Both the position numbers and the translations under genes were made by a program. From contig OX392527.1 in assembly GCA_947623455.1 (NCBI GenBank), forward strand, positions 28,884,201-28,948,200: a stretch of 64,000 nucleotides of DNA, read 5' to 3'. This document shows positions 13,195 through 26,035 of the stretch, piece by piece. This DNA is from Mimachlamys varia (lineage: Eukaryota; Mollusca; Bivalvia; Pectinida; Pectinidae). The notes beneath the pieces were generated by a model. It was not told the origin of the DNA and did no database searches. It saw only the letters and a list, made by a program, of their open reading frames with translations. Numbering within the stretch: the first letter of the stretch is position 1; each line of letters starts with the position of its first letter.

Positions 13195-13628
13195 TTTCGT
13201 CAGTACTGTTTTTCCATCTTAAATCATCACGTATATCGTATATCTTAGTAGTACGTTGTCCATGTTGGTCGTAGTGTAAGTAAATATCGAGGTAAGCAGC
13301 TGATGTAGAAGAGTCTGTTCATTATTTCAAATTCAGAAGGGTATATACGATCGATGTGGTCAGCAAATTAAACTTCTTGTTGTTTATAGACAACACATCG
13401 TCGATATATTTGAAAGTGAAATTAAAAGATTTGGCAAGGTTTTTGTTACCTGTCCTGATTAGATCTTCAACAAATTCAGCCTCGTATGAAAATAAAAACA
13501 AGTCAGCTAAGAGTGGGGCACAGTTTGTTCCCATGGGAATGCCAACGGTCTACTGGAAAATCTTTCCTCCAAATTCAACAAAAACATTGTCGACCAAAAA
13601 TTCATCCTTACTATATCATCTTACTTAA
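13195..13628 (-). mobile_element. Penelope-like retroelement fragment (reverse transcriptase)
   Basis: Minus-strand translation gives the RT block GTNCAPLLADLFLFSYEAEF and the catalytic box YIDDVLS, followed after a frameshift by AAYLDIYLHYDQHGQRTTK. A TAG interrupts the frame before the PxG block. This residue order is typical of Penelope-like elements. Broken fragment. Confidence 0.8.
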
Positions 13629-15184
13629 ATTGACGTTGTCCAGCTAGGGTTTTTGATAAGGCGTTAGAAATTATATATAATTAAGTTAGTCTCATAATAC
13701 ATTGTAAGTATGAGTCACGCGTAGGGGAGGTTTACATAGAATAGGAAATTGTATCGTAATCACTTTGGTAGGATTACATCTGGCTATGATAGGTTTTCAC
13801 ATGCTGTCAAGGCATAATATTTCAATTTTTACTAAAGGTGGACTCGATGAATCTAACAATATTACCCGTTTCATTTGCCAATGCGTTTGACCTGTTTAAT
13901 AATGCCTGTGCGTATGATTTTGCAAAGAGAGATAACTAGAAAGACAAGTTAAAACAAAGAAGACACCACTTGAGCTTATATTTCTATTGAAACTTCGAAA
14001 GAAATCAAATCTAAACAACCCAAATAGATTAATCTGCAAAACAGTCCATGGTTGCTTGCAGTTCTAAAGAGTAGGCCCTAGCAATATTCTCTCTTAGCTA
14101 GGACCTAGGCCTACCCATTCTTCCTCTTTTGTCAGCGGCAAAGTAGATCCGACTGGTCACGTCTTGTGTGAAATGAATTCAAATAGTCAACTTACATATC
14201 AAATGATTTCGTCCTTAAATCTGTTATTTTCGTCTAGTTCAACATTCATTTATATAAGTTTCACATTCAAGTAGATGTAGAAACTCGAAATTAAGCGGCT
14301 CTCCACTTCGAGTTTGTAAACAAACATGGCTACCTTGGCCTCGCAGAATTCAACAACAGAATGTAAATTTGGGATTTTAAAACTAGTTAATGTTATGTTT
14401 GTACAAAAGTTAGCTGTATTAAACTATTAACGTACATCATAATGGTGCTTGATTGTCATGCAATGACGCACTGTATGTATAACATTACGTCACTACGTAG
14501 TTTATTTCAAGACCAACTCAATTCATCACCCCATGAAATCGACAAAACCAAGATTCAATCCTTAAATGAGATTGTGTCATATACATTATAATGTTTATTA
14601 CACTGTTAACATGCCATTTAAAAAAATTAAAAATTGTTATAATTAATGCATATGAAAAAAATATAGTTACAATCAAGATCACTGTAATATATAGCAACAC
14701 TTGCATTGAGGTGTTAACAGATCAATTTTAATTAAACTTATAGATCTCACAAATTTGTTTATTTAGTAAGAGTGAATCGTATGTAATAAATCCTCTCCAA
14801 TGAGTTTCTGATACAAAATACGTGACATTCAATTTTTTAAAATACGGGATCTGCATTAGAATATAAAATGCACATCAAAGTTGGTTTGAAGATGTTCTTT
14901 TTAAACTTCACAAATAACAGGATTTAATTTGTGTCTCAAAGTTGGTTTCCTACTTGAATAGTAGCCTTTTCGTCTGCTAATGTCGTCAACTCGTCTCATA
15001 GTCAGGTGATCACAACATCATAGAACGTGCTGGACATATCCGTAAACGTGGTTTTGCAGTGTTATTGAAAAAGCAATTCATTGAATATTTTTTTCACTCA
15101 TCTGTATGTTTATTGTTTAACGAAACCAGTGTCAACAAGACTATAATCCGTATAAATGAAACTATGTGCAATATATAAACAAAG

Positions 15185-15395
15185 GAAAAATTTGCACGGA
15201 GTACTTAAAAAAGCACAAGAAAATAAAACTGGGTGTTCCGGAAAAGTAAGCTATTTCTGCTTTATCGACCAATACCTAGATAACATTCGAGTTAATGTCG
15301 CGTCCTGTAAGTGAGAACTGGGACATCATGCTCAGTCGTAATAAGTAGGTGTACCAATGGGCATATTCAAAAACGTCCACCTTCACGTCAGTCAA
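15185..15395 (-). mobile_element. Penelope-like 3'-end fragment
   Basis: Reverse-oriented and matching 61270-61460 in the blocks AAGTAAGC, TTTATCGAC and ATATTCAAAAACGTCCACCTTCAC in order. It has no open frame. Confidence 0.6.
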
Positions 15396-15705
15396 TGCAC
15401 TCGTATCACAATCCATTATAATACGCGAATATTGGCAGACGAGGCTAGTACCTGTCCTGCAGGTTGATAAGAAACCGATGTATGTGTATACTTATATACA
15501 TGTACTTATATATATTATCCAAAAATCTACCAACATAGATAGATTGCCATGTTAATTCATAAATTTCGTTTATGACTAGATCAAAGTTCCTGGCTAAATA
15601 CACACAAATTAAGTTTGTATTGAACAGACAGTGTTGGATATACCTATATTTTGCAACACCGTGTAATCAAATGACCATACTAGGCTTTTTAAAATAATAA
15701 TAGAA

Positions 15706-16365
15706 TTTGACAGTGCTAGTATAGCAACGTCCAGAAAAAGCAAATAGGTTCCTTAAAATAAAATGTAATAGTGGTATTACGCAGGTGAAAAATATCACTT
15801 TTTTAGAATGAATACTTTTTCGAAATTTCACTGGTAAAAATGTAATTGTTTAATATATCCGTATGTCATTGATAACTTCCGATTTTGTTTTAAATCTTTG
15901 AAAAAAACCCATTTCAGGTTTTGAAATTGGGGGTGGCTTATGGGTCATTAAAGGGGCTTGTTGAACCTAAAATTTCTGATCGTCAATCTATGTTTTGGTA
16001 AAAATCATTACAACAGTATTGATAAAATTTATAATTTATTTGGACAATGCACATCTGCTGCAAGTGAGTAAGTGGTTGAGCGTCCGGCTAGTGTTAGGAA
16101 GGACCCGGGTTCAAACCCCCCTTGACTGGCTGTGCAATTTTCTTTTACTATTTCGGGTGTATTAATCCGTACACAAACGCATGCGCAGTTGCGTACACAT
16201 CGAACCAAAGAGGGAGAGGACATGTACAATGAAAAGATGATAGGTCTGAGGATGTTCTAAACATTTTAGTGGAAGAAAAGAAACGAGGTTGTCTTTAAGT
16301 CTGTTTGTTATTTCCATAAACGCCACTGTAACGTGACGTTGCTATACTAACACTGTCAAATCAAG
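15706..16365. mobile_element. Element with inverted ends (GACAGTGCTAGTATAGCAACGTC type)
   Basis: The left end AATTTGACAGTGCTAGTATA (15706) and the right end TATACTAACACTGTCAAATC (about 16346) are reverse complements with one mismatch, giving about 660 bp. A single end with adjacent sequence recurs at 22884-22985, consistent with the larger inverted duplication. No transposase is seen. Confidence 0.65.
16062..16150 (+). mobile_element. tRNA-derived SINE promoter (A and B boxes)
   Basis: AGTGGTTGAGCGTCCGGC at 16071-16088 resembles a pol III box A. GGGTTCAAACCCC at 16107-16119 is a near-perfect box B, at tRNA-like spacing. The acceptor stem does not pair convincingly, so this is a SINE head or tRNA relic, not a tRNA gene. 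Confidence 0.6.
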
Positions 16366-16462
16366 TAAAGGTTTTATCGTGAGTACACAGTAAAACCAAA
16401 ATAACCGGTTTTATATATGAAATACTATCTCACCATTCTCTCACCAAGAAGATATAGTATAG

Positions 16463-17165
16463 ACGATTGAATTCCTGGTTGAATTCGGAGGAAATATTTT
16501 CCAACAGAATGGAAACAAACTGTGACCAACTCTTAGCTGACTTATTTTTGTTTTCATACAAGGCTGAATTTGTCGAGGGGCTTATATAGAACGGATAACA
16601 AAAACCTTGCCAGATCTTTCACTTTCAGGTATATAGACGATGAGTTGTCTATAAACAACAATAAGTTTGCTGACCTTTTACAGCAGCTGCTTACCTCAAT
16701 GTCCACTTACACTGCAACCAACATGAAGAGCTTACTGAGCTAAAAAGGTGTACATGCTTGTTACTTACTTACTTACTCTAAATATTTTAATTTTCTACTA
16801 AAAAACTAACAACATAAGTATTCGAGAGGTGCAGATTGATGAAGACTATGGGCAAGATTTATTATCGCCATCCTGGTCTCATTTAGAAATATTCTAAGAG
16901 TATTTTAGAGTATGCTCATTAGTATTTTTACTTGTGATTGACAATGCCGACTCGGTTCTCATTTCGAGGACTTGATGTTTACTTGGATGTGACCAAGATT
17001 TACTTGGCGGGTTTGTCGATGAAGCAGAAGACCCTTTCTCCTCAGGAACACCTGGTGTTATTTTAATTTGTTTTATTAATCTTTTCTTTGATCATATTTT
17101 GTTCCTAGTTTAATCGATTTTGGGTTCGGATTACGGTTTTGTCTGATGTTCCAAGATATCTCCCT
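16463..17165 (+). mobile_element. Penelope-like retroelement fragment (RT to 3' end)
   Basis: Degenerate plus-strand copy. The TNCDQLLADLFLFSYKAEF block and YIDDELS are recognisable, then a jump to the 3' segment (TTCGAGAGGTGCAGATTGAT, ATGGATGTGACCAAG-like, GATTTTGGGTTCGG). Several stops and frameshifts are present. Confidence 0.72.
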
Positions 17166-18225
17166 ACCGTGCATTTGTATCGTTGTCGGCATTTAATGGA
17201 AAAGAAAGCTTTGATAACGAGAGATCAAAGAAGTTCTTTCAGTTTTGCAAGACGTATAGCAGTGCATAGAGGATGAAAAAATCAAATGCTTTGATCGAAA
17301 AAACTTTTTAGGTAGGGGTGCTAAAGATCGATGAGAATATTAAAGAAGTTTTCATAATGGCTTGGTCGATCAATTAGCAGATCCAGCGATAAAACATTGC
17401 TTATAAGGATCCATGTGTTGTTTCGGTATCAATTATGGACGAAGGAGGTCAGCGTCTTGGGAACTGTTAAAAGACTTTTCGGTAATAAGTATTCCACATT
17501 TCTTACAATGTTTAATTCCACATTTGGAAATATTATAAAAGTCCGACGTGTAAGAAACACCAAACTGACTGACTGACTGACTTGTAATAAACTTGCAAAC
17601 TTATTCAAGACTCCTTATCACAAGGATATTGACTTGCAATCTTATTCAGTACATATCACGTTGTTTATAGATCGAATTGAATTGCCAGATTTCAGATGTA
17701 CCGCCTTAGTATTAACACTGGTAAAGGGGAGGTAATCGTTATTGCAAACACTTTATATTCATAATGGATGCATTTCAAGTTCACTTCTAGTTCCGGTTGA
17801 TGATTCAGGTATTTCTATTAGACGATGCATACAGTTTATCTACGTATAATGCATATATCCAAAACCGTGTTGGAAGGAGTTATGTACCTTGCAAGGTTCA
17901 GCAGTATGCTTTCGCTGCCTTGGCTAATCTAATCTCAAGGTTGAAGTTTTGCGCCTTTATAAATGTTCCAGGTGTCACGTGACTCAACTGACCAATCAGC
18001 ACTTGTCCGGCACCGGACAATAACCTCGCTGCCGGACAATAAAGTCAAAAATCATAATTATGTAAGTGGTTGCCGGTCTCTTATCCTACAAATAAACTGT
18101 ACATAAAGCATTGACATATTCTTCGCTGTTCGTTTGAAAACGAATACTTATAAATATTTTAAAACTTGTCCACCATTTTAGCTAAGCGACTAATGTAATG
18201 CCGTAAGAATACTGGGAAATATACA
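17165..18225. other. Non-coding stretch within the left inverted-repeat arm
   Basis: A short TGAC microsatellite (about 17563-17582) and a GTCCGGCACCGGAC palindrome (about 18006) are visible; nothing else can be supported. Confidence 0.45.
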
Positions 18226-19075
18226 ATAAGGATGATTGTATTTCTGGTCAACAGTATTTTTGTTGAGTTCGGAAGAACGATTTCCCAGCATACTGTTGAC
18301 AATCCCATGCAAACAAACTGTGCTCAACTCGTAGCTGACTTGTTTTTGTTTTCTTTCGAGGTTGAATTAGTGGAAGGGCAAATAAGGACAGGTAACAAAA
18401 ACCAATACCATTCATTTTCAGATATATCGACGATATGTTGTCTATCAGCAACAAGAAGTTTGCTGGCCATGTCGATAGTATATACTCTTCTGAACTTGAA
18501 AAAAAAACAACAACAGATTCTTTCTACATCAGCTGCTTACCTCGATCTCTAATTAAACCATGACCAAAATGGATAGCTTACTACGAAGCTATACGCTAAA
18601 CGCGACGATTTCAATTATCCGATCGTGAACTGTCCATTTCGTGATAGTAACATCTCTGCTCTTCCAACCTATGGTGTTTACATGTCGGAGTTGATTTGTT
18701 ATTCTAGGGCTTGCTCTAAATATTGAGATGTTTATGACAAATGTCGACTGCTGACAAACAAACTTACTACTACTCGAGAGATGCAAATTGATGAGTACTA
18801 TGAACATGTTTTATGGTCGCTATCTTTGTCTCATTGAGAAATATTTTGTATTCTTGTGTGATATGAAGATAGACGTTTTTTATTATGCTTATTAGTGTGC
18901 ATACTTGTGATTGAGAATGATAAGTCGGTTCTCACTATGAACACTTGGCGTTTACTTGGATGTGACCAAGATTTGTATGGCGGGTGTTGTCGATGAAGCG
19001 GAAGACGCTTACTCTTCCGAAACACCTGGTCCTATTCTCTTGTACTTTTGTAAGAGTCTTCATTTTTTTTTGCTA
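18225..19075 (+). mobile_element. Penelope-like retroelement fragment (RT to 3' end)
   Basis: Plus-strand copy beginning at the VNSIFVEFG-like block, then TNCAQLVADLFLFSFEVEL. The YIDD box is damaged. It is followed by the AAYLDL block and the 3' tail up to GAAACACCTGGTCCTATTCT. Frameshifted and truncated. Confidence 0.78.
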
Positions 19076-19079
19076 TTGG

Positions 19080-19264
19080 TGATAAGGAAATCTTTAATCG
19101 TACAACCAACGAATAACATGCGTAAGAGACGTATGTTTAAAAACATATTTGAGCATTTTGACCATACGCAAACCTGCCTTGTGAATGAAAACAAAAATGG
19201 CCTCAAAACTGGAGTTAGTGTGTCAGGAACGGATAAAGTAAGAATGAAACACAGATCTCATTAA
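19080..19264 (+). other. Conserved block of unknown nature shared by both inverted-repeat arms
   Basis: Reads MRKRRMFKNIFEHFDHTQTC and on to KVRMKHRSH in one frame. The reverse complement of 22430-22640 gives MRKKRMFTNIFEHFD before a frameshift. It is among the best-preserved stretches between the arms and could be a relic coding segment of an unrecognised element. Confidence 0.35.
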
Positions 19265-19885
19265 ATTCCAAGTATGTGATGCATTTCTTTCTTCACAACA
19301 CCTTTTACTGAAGTTTGTGAGGGTTTTAATTTTAGTTAACGTGCTCGGTTGATAGGGGGATGGTGACGCTTTGTGTGCGAGCTCTCAATATTTGTTTTAT
19401 ATTTGAAATATAACAAAACAATTTCTCTTTGGCAAAGTACATATCATAATTGTTATAGCGTAATTTCGCTATATAAATATCCCCACAAAGAAGGATGTGT
19501 AAAATCAATCTGTTCCTTCATCACAAGATCCTACGTTCGTGTCAAGGGTTGCGTTATGTCTTGCTACATGCATGTTTGGATTGCCGCTGAATTCGACGCG
19601 GTCAATGGTAAATAGGATGACCTCACTGGACATAGGTTACGTGAAATCTAACAATCAAGAACGGCTTTTTTCGTTTGGGTATATATTTTTTCGATTTTTG
19701 TTAAATTCAGAAAATGTTGTGTGACTAAATCGTCCCTTAAAATCATATTCCAACAGCAACGTCGGTACATATCTAATAATCAGTAATTTGATTTCTCTTC
19801 GGTACCCTCTCACGAACCTTTTCGCGTATTCAAATGAGTATTGTGTAAACTGAAAAAACTAGAACTGTAAGCCGATGGCTGACTA

Positions 19886-20662
19886 ATACCCCCCCCGCTA
19901 CCTCTTATTAGAGGTGTCTGACATGTTTTTGAAAAAAAAACATGATGTAGTACAAGTTGTATATAACATGCATTATATAATGTCAACAGTCAGCAGAATT
20001 TTAAAAGCCGAACGGACAAATTTTAACCTGTGTATAGTAATCCTCAACATTACTTACTGCGAAGTTTCATTGAAAATGACCCAGTAGTTTAGAAGAAGTT
20101 GTCCAGACATCATGTTATTACGGAAACCTGTGTATAGTCACCTCATTACCATGGCAACCAAAATTTTGACAAACGAAACCCTGTATGCAAATCTATACAT
20201 GGTCCCCAACAATACTGCCAAGTTTCACTGATATTGATCCAGTAGTTTAGGAGGAGTTGTCCGGACAACACATTATAATGGAAACCTGTGTATAGTGACC
20301 TGGTTACCATGGCAACCAAAATTTTGACAAACAAAACTCTGCATGCACATCTACACATGGTCCCCAACAATACTGCCAAGTTTCATTAAACTCGATCCAG
20401 TGGTTTATAGGAAGTTGTCCGGACAACACGTTATTACGGAAACCTGTGTATAGTGACCTGGTTACCATGGCAACCAACATTTTGACAAACGAAACTCTGC
20501 ATGCACATCTACACATGGTCCCCAACAATACTGCCAAGTTTTATTGAAATCGATCCAGTAGTTTAGGAGGAGTTGTCCGGACAACATTTTTCTACGGACA
20601 GACAGACGGACAGACAAGCTGATTCCAGTATACCCCCCCTAACTTCGTTGCGGGGGGGTATA
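19886..20662. mobile_element. TIR element with internal 158-bp tandem repeats
   Basis: The ends are inverted: AATACCCCCCCCGCTACCTC on the left and CTTCGTTGCGGGGGGGTATA on the right. Inside are about three to four copies of a 158-bp unit, each with CCTGTGTATAGT, TTACCATGGCAACC and TGGTCCCCAACAATACTGCC, ending at a GACAGACAGACGGACAGAC stretch. Non-autonomous; it lies near the centre of the giant inverted repeat. Confidence 0.8.
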
Positions 20663-20879
20663 AAAATCGTTGTGTATGAACTCTTACTAATTTATCACTG
20701 AAAGGCCCGGATATTGTGCTATATTCATGTCATTATCGACTTAGTACACTTTTGTTAGAAGATGTATAATTCTCACTATTGTCTAGATTTTCATATTGCA
20801 ATTTCACTAGATACAAATGTATGCCTTTTAGCTTATTTGTTCGCTTGTTTAATACGCTTCACAAAACTGTACCAAACTT

Positions 20880-21085
20880 TACGAAATCGGACGGATAAGA
20901 TGCACAGGAACCTGATTATTTGTTACCGCTAGTTTTGGACCTTAACTATGGCGTTTAGAGTAATTTTACACTTTCGGGGAATTTTGATCAATTTTCGCTC
21001 ACAATGCCCCCCTCAATGGTCATGAAGTCTAAAGGATGGAAAGCTTTCGAGGTTGAAATTACCTTTTTTGCATCAAAATTAATTA
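20880..21085 (-). repeat. Fragment of the dispersed repeat also seen at 40100-40850
   Basis: Shares TTTGTTACCGCTAGTTTTGG, ACCTTAACTATGGCGTTT and GGATGGAAAGCTTTCGAGG with the reverse complement of 40660-40840. It ends against the Penelope-like fragment that follows. Confidence 0.65.
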
Positions 21086-21580
21086 GAGAATACCGAAACC
21101 TTTACAAAATCATTGTAATTAGAACTCAAAATCGATTAAACCAGGACCTTTGTAAAAGTACAAGAGAATAAGACAATGGGTTCCGAAAGAGTAAGCGTCT
21201 TCTGGTTTATCGACGACATCCGCCATGCAAATCATCGTCATATCTAAGTAAACATTAAGTTCTCAAAACGAGAACCAAGTAACATTGTCAATATCAACAA
21301 GTAATTACACTAATGAGCATAATCAAAAACGTTTCATTTCACTCAAAGATATAGAATATTTCTCAAAGAGACAGAGATGGCGATCATAACAGTTTAATCA
21401 TTTTGCATCTCTCGAATCCTTGTGTTGTCAGTTTGTTTGTCAGCAGTCGACATCGATCACGAAAATCACGATATTTAGAATCAGCCTTAGAATATCGAAT
21501 CAACTGCGACATGTAAACACCATAGGTTGGAGAAGGAGGGATGTTACTCTCAAGAATTGGAAAATTCTCAAAATTCCAAT
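21085..21580 (-). mobile_element. Penelope-like 3' fragment in the centre of the inverted repeat
   Basis: Minus-strand copy matching 61170-61700 in order: CTCAAAATCGATTAAAC, GTAAGCGTCTTCTGGTTTATCGAC-like, AATATTTCTC, CAGCAGTCGACATCGATCAC and the CACCATAGGTTGG block. No intact frame. Confidence 0.72.
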
Positions 21581-22984
21581 TGTAGAGAGCGTAGGTGAGC
21601 GTAACCCCTGGATATCAAAGAGTTGGTTGGCAAATGTACTATATTTTTCTTTTGATTTTTCTGAGCGTATGAAATAAGCTTACAAATAAGTTTTAAAGGT
21701 ATATTCAGTGAAAGGGCAATCTGAAAATAGAGACAAAATGACCTGAATCAAACGGGTTGCCAGATTCATCTTCTGGGAGAGACGACAAAAAAAAAAAAAC
21801 AAACAAAAAAACAACCGAAATAGCACAATACTCCGGCCTTTCAGTGATAAGTTTAAGTCAGAGTTCAAACACACCGCATTTTCAGTTTACACAATACTCA
21901 AGCAAGAATTATCAGTACCATAATATCATCTCTAATTAAATAAAAACGAAACAGGTTTGTGGAGGTTCTGAGAGGATTCCGAAGAGAGATAAAATTACTG
22001 ATAATTAGATGTATATCGACGTTTGAGATGAGGTTGGAATATGCCTTATAGGGACGATTTAGTCAACAAACATACAGACGAAAAATTCGTTCTTGGTAGT
22101 TGCAAAAGCCCGCGCCAAATATAACGACAGTCAGAGCACGCAGCAGGAAATATCGCGACCCTTGACGCGCACATATAGTGTCTTATAAACGAATCCACGT
22201 GGCGGAGGAACGGAGCCACGGTAAGTTTGATTTCACACATACTCCTTTATAGGGATATAGAATCAGAGAAAAACCGAAGATAAAAGAAAAGTTTATTGAC
22301 AGCTCGCACACAAAACGTCCCCATTCCCCTATTAACCAAGCACGTTTACTAAAATTAAAATCGTCTTATATTTCAGCAATAGAGGTGTTGTGGATAAAGT
22401 CCTATAAATTTAAATATGCACCATGTCCTTGAAATTCCATTTGATACCGGTTTAATGTTAACTTCATCTGTTCTTGACAGACTGACTCCGGTTTTGAGGG
22501 CATGTTTGTTTTCATTCACGAAGTTTGCGAATGCTCATGAGGTCAAAGTGCTCAAATATGTTTGTAAACATGCGTTTCTTACGCATGGTATACGATGGTT
22601 GTACGATTTAAGATTTCCTTTTCATCAATGGCAAAAAAAAAAAAAAAACGCATAAAGAGAAAACCAACTTGTGTTGGTTAAGTGATGTCAAAATAGACAT
22701 TTTCGATAATGTCAAGGCCGGTGATTATTTTACACATGAAATATTCATTTTATGTATCCATCCGCTGGTTGAACCAGTTTTCTCACTTTTCGATTGAACT
22801 AGAGATATTATTTCATCTTTGGAAAACCGGTTATTTTTGTTTTTACCATGCACTGACTATAAATAAACTTGTTTTTTTTTTAAATTTGACAGTGCTAGTA
22901 TAGCAACGTCACGTAACATATGCGTCAATAAAGATAACAAATTGTCATTTAAAGACAACCTCGGTTCTTTTCGTCTCATTGTTC

Positions 22985-24160
22985 AACTAAGCCATTATCA
23001 AAACTTCTTACTACCATTCGTAATACCGTTAAATTCGGACTTCAGTCTTATTGTTACACTGTATACTCCAGAAGTTGCATTAATGGGATGTGGATTTTTA
23101 AAAACTCAAAAGATCTTCTGATCAGCCTTCAGTCCCCCTTATCAAAAATGTTTCGTCCATCAAAATATTTTTTACACCCTGTACACCTACCATACCAGAT
23201 GCAAACTGAAGTAATGCTTCGGTCTCTTATTATGAGAGCTTTCTTTTCCAAGAAAGACGGACAACGATACAAATATATGGTAGTGAGCTATCTTGGAGCA
23301 TATTTTGTGAAAAACACGACAAAAGCTAAGGGGATATATACTGAAGACGATATAGTAAAGATTGAATTCCTGGTCGACAATATTTTTCGGAGGAATGATT
23401 TTCCAGCAGGCAGTTGACATTCCAATGGGAACAAACTGTGCCCCACCCTTAGCTGACTGGTATTGTTTTCATAAGAGGCTGAATTTGTTGAAGATCTAAT
23501 CAGGACAGGTAACAAAAATCTTTTAATTTCATTTTCTGATATATTGACGATGTGTTGTCTATAAACAACAAGAAGTTTGCTGACCAGGTCGATCGTATAT
23601 ACCCTTCTGAACTTGAAATAAAGGACATAGAAGACTCTTCTACATCAGCTGCTTACCTCGATCTCTACTTACACTACGATCAACATGGATAAACGTGATG
23701 ATTTCAATTTTCCGATCGTGAACTTTCCATTTCCTTTGGTGTTTACATGTCGCAGTTGATTTGAAATTTGATCGATGTCGACTGCTGACAAACAAACTAA
23801 CAACACAAGGATTCAAGAGATGCAGGTTGATCGGAACTATGGGCAAACTTTATGGTCGCAATCTTTGTCTCATTGAGAAATATTCTGTATCTTTAAGTTT
23901 TTGTATTTGCTCATTTGTGTGTTTACTTGTTGTGATTGACAATGGTACTCAGTTCTCGTTTTGAAAATTTGGATGTGACAAAGATTACATGGCGGGTATC
24001 GTCGATGAAGCAGAATACGCTTACTCTTCCGGAACACCTTATTCTCTTATGCTTTTACGAGAGTCTCCGTGCAAATCTTTCTTTTGTTCCTATTTTGCCT
24101 TTAATTTAATCGATCTTGAGTTCGGAATATGGTTTTGTTGACGCTTTGGTATTCTCTATT
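22985..24160 (+). mobile_element. Penelope-like retroelement, longest plus-strand copy
   Basis: The longest copy in the window. It starts before the MWIFKNSKDLLISLQS block and continues through the RT region (IEFLVDNIFRRNDFPAG). After a frameshift come TNCAPPLADWYCFH-like and YIDDVLS-like blocks, the AAYLDLYLHYDQHG block and the 3' tail ending near GATCTTGAGTTCGGAATATGG. Several frameshifts and deletions; not functional as it stands. Confidence 0.8.
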
Positions 24161-25859
24161 TTGTTTCAACAAGCCCTCTTTATGACGCATGAAGAGTATT
24201 TTTCAAGAATTTATTTAAAATCGGAACGTGTGTGTGTAATTTGAATATATTAAACTTTTTCATTGGCTTCAAACAATTACAGAACCAATTTTTTAAAACT
24301 TTAGAATAAATAATATATTATCCTATGTTTGTTTTAAAGGTTCTCATAGAGGCATCTTGAACCATATGTTTTGTTGGTGCATGTAAAATATGCGTCCGTT
24401 CGTCAGTTTTTTTAATCATATAACAAAATATAATCTCTCTCTTATATTTTTTATAATGTTAAATTTATCAAAACTTGTCCATTAATTTCATATGAAACTT
24501 GCGAAATGCTGTTTCATACGATAAACTGTATAAAAAACTCATTAAATAATGAACAGAGGATCAAACTTGTGTAAGAGCAACTACACGTATAATCACACGT
24601 GTATCCAACACTGTCAGTTCATTACAAACTTCAATATTTATCTAACATTTGTGTGTATTTAGCCAAGAACTTGTATCTAGCCACGAAGGGAATTTACGAG
24701 TTTTATGACAAACTATCTATTTAGGTAGATTTTCGGATAACATATATAAGTAAACACAACCATTGGTTATAAATCAACCAGCAGGAAAGGTACTAGCCTC
24801 GTCTGTCAATACCCTCATTTTATAATTGATTGTAATTTGAGTGTTTTGACTGACGAGGTTAGCACATATGCTTACTGAATACGATAAACGAACTTAACTT
24901 TTTTTTATATTTTCAAGATCGGCAGACCCTAAAATGTATGGGTAATGTTAAAGTTCGTAGATCATTGCATCGTACGTACTTAACGACATAGGGGTTCAAT
25001 GTACACATTGTTAGCTCACACGCTATGAAGCGGAACGGGACACGTATACGTCATAAACAGACATGAACATATCGCTGTATATACTGACATATACATCTGT
25101 TGCAATGCCACGACCATGAAGGACAGGATAGGGAGGTGAAATCTGCAGAATCTCAATATGTCTGGTATGGGATGATTTTCTATTATACTGGTTTACTCGA
25201 ATCGTAAATTTGTTTATGAATTTGCTTTAGTAAATGACTCGCGTTCACACTCGGCATCTACTAAAGCAAAACATCAATATTGCTAAATTTAAAGATTTGT
25301 TGTCATATTTTTGACATTCATTGGAGTGTAGCGTATATTGGCACAACTACATATTGAATGGTGCACGCTAGCGTACCATATTGAATATGTTTGTAAACCA
25401 ATGTATGTTTCACACAAATAAGTATCACAAATATGACAACCAATATTTATATTTACAATTTTGTTTAAGCAGCATTCAGTCGATGCAGAGATATGCTATA
25501 TAAACTATGTCTGACAAAGCTACAAGTATCGTATACCTGATTGATGTTTTTATAAACGACTACTTCGTAAAGTGTCCAGAGACAGGATAAGCTGATCCTG
25601 GAGTTGATCATAATTCACAAAATAATCTCAGGGCAGAAATTTATTATCGTTTCTTTATAAAGTGTTGCATTATTGCCTAGGATTTAAAAGATTTTCACGA
25701 CGGACGTATGAAAGAATCGCCTTCTAGTTTATTATATTATGTACATGATGAATGACAGAAATAAGCATTGCAAGCAATTATCGTATCGAGATAAATTGTA
25801 AGAATATAGTTGTCTTTTTGACCTTTTGGTATAGAACATGGAAATTGTGCATCGATTCA

Positions 25860-26035
25860 ACTATTTCATTTACATCGGCGAACAAACTTACGGCACATGT
25901 ATTCCAGAGTCGCAGGTTGTTGAAGACTATGGACAAGTTTTATGGTCACCATATTGGTATCATTTGGAAATATTCTGTATCCTTGTGACTTTTTGAAGGT
26001 GGACGGTTTTGAATATGACTATTTGGTACGCCTCT
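25860..26035 (+). mobile_element. Penelope-like short fragment
   Basis: Encodes ANKLTAHVFQSRRLLKTMDK, then FYGHH, matching the downstream RT-C region of the copy at 61226-61849, followed by the AGGTGGACGGTTTTGAATAT tail. Confidence 0.65.

Larger units (their letters stand above)
13640..19830. repeat. Left arm of a giant imperfect inverted repeat
   Basis: Collinear reverse-complement matches with 21960-26640. Landmark pairs are 13780/26515 (CTATGATAGG), 14860/26170 (ACGGGATCTGCATTA), 15450/24800 (GAGGCTAGTACCT), 16350/22890 (GACGTTGCTATACTA), 19120/22590 (ACATGCGTAAGA), 19340/22350 (AACGTGCTCGGTTGAT) and 19726/22065 (GACTAAATCGTCCC). It is interrupted by Penelope-like fragments at 15185-15395, 16463-17165 and 18225-19075. 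The estimated identity of matching blocks is only about 75-85% by eye. Confidence 0.75.

Noticed and set aside
16071..16140. Functional tRNA gene
   Set aside because: Boxes A and B are present, but the acceptor and anticodon stems do not pair well; better explained as a SINE head.
20146..20537. Overlapping minus-strand ORFs with a repeated sequence (MAVLLGTMCRCACRV)
   Set aside because: They are translations of the 158-bp repeats inside the TIR element.
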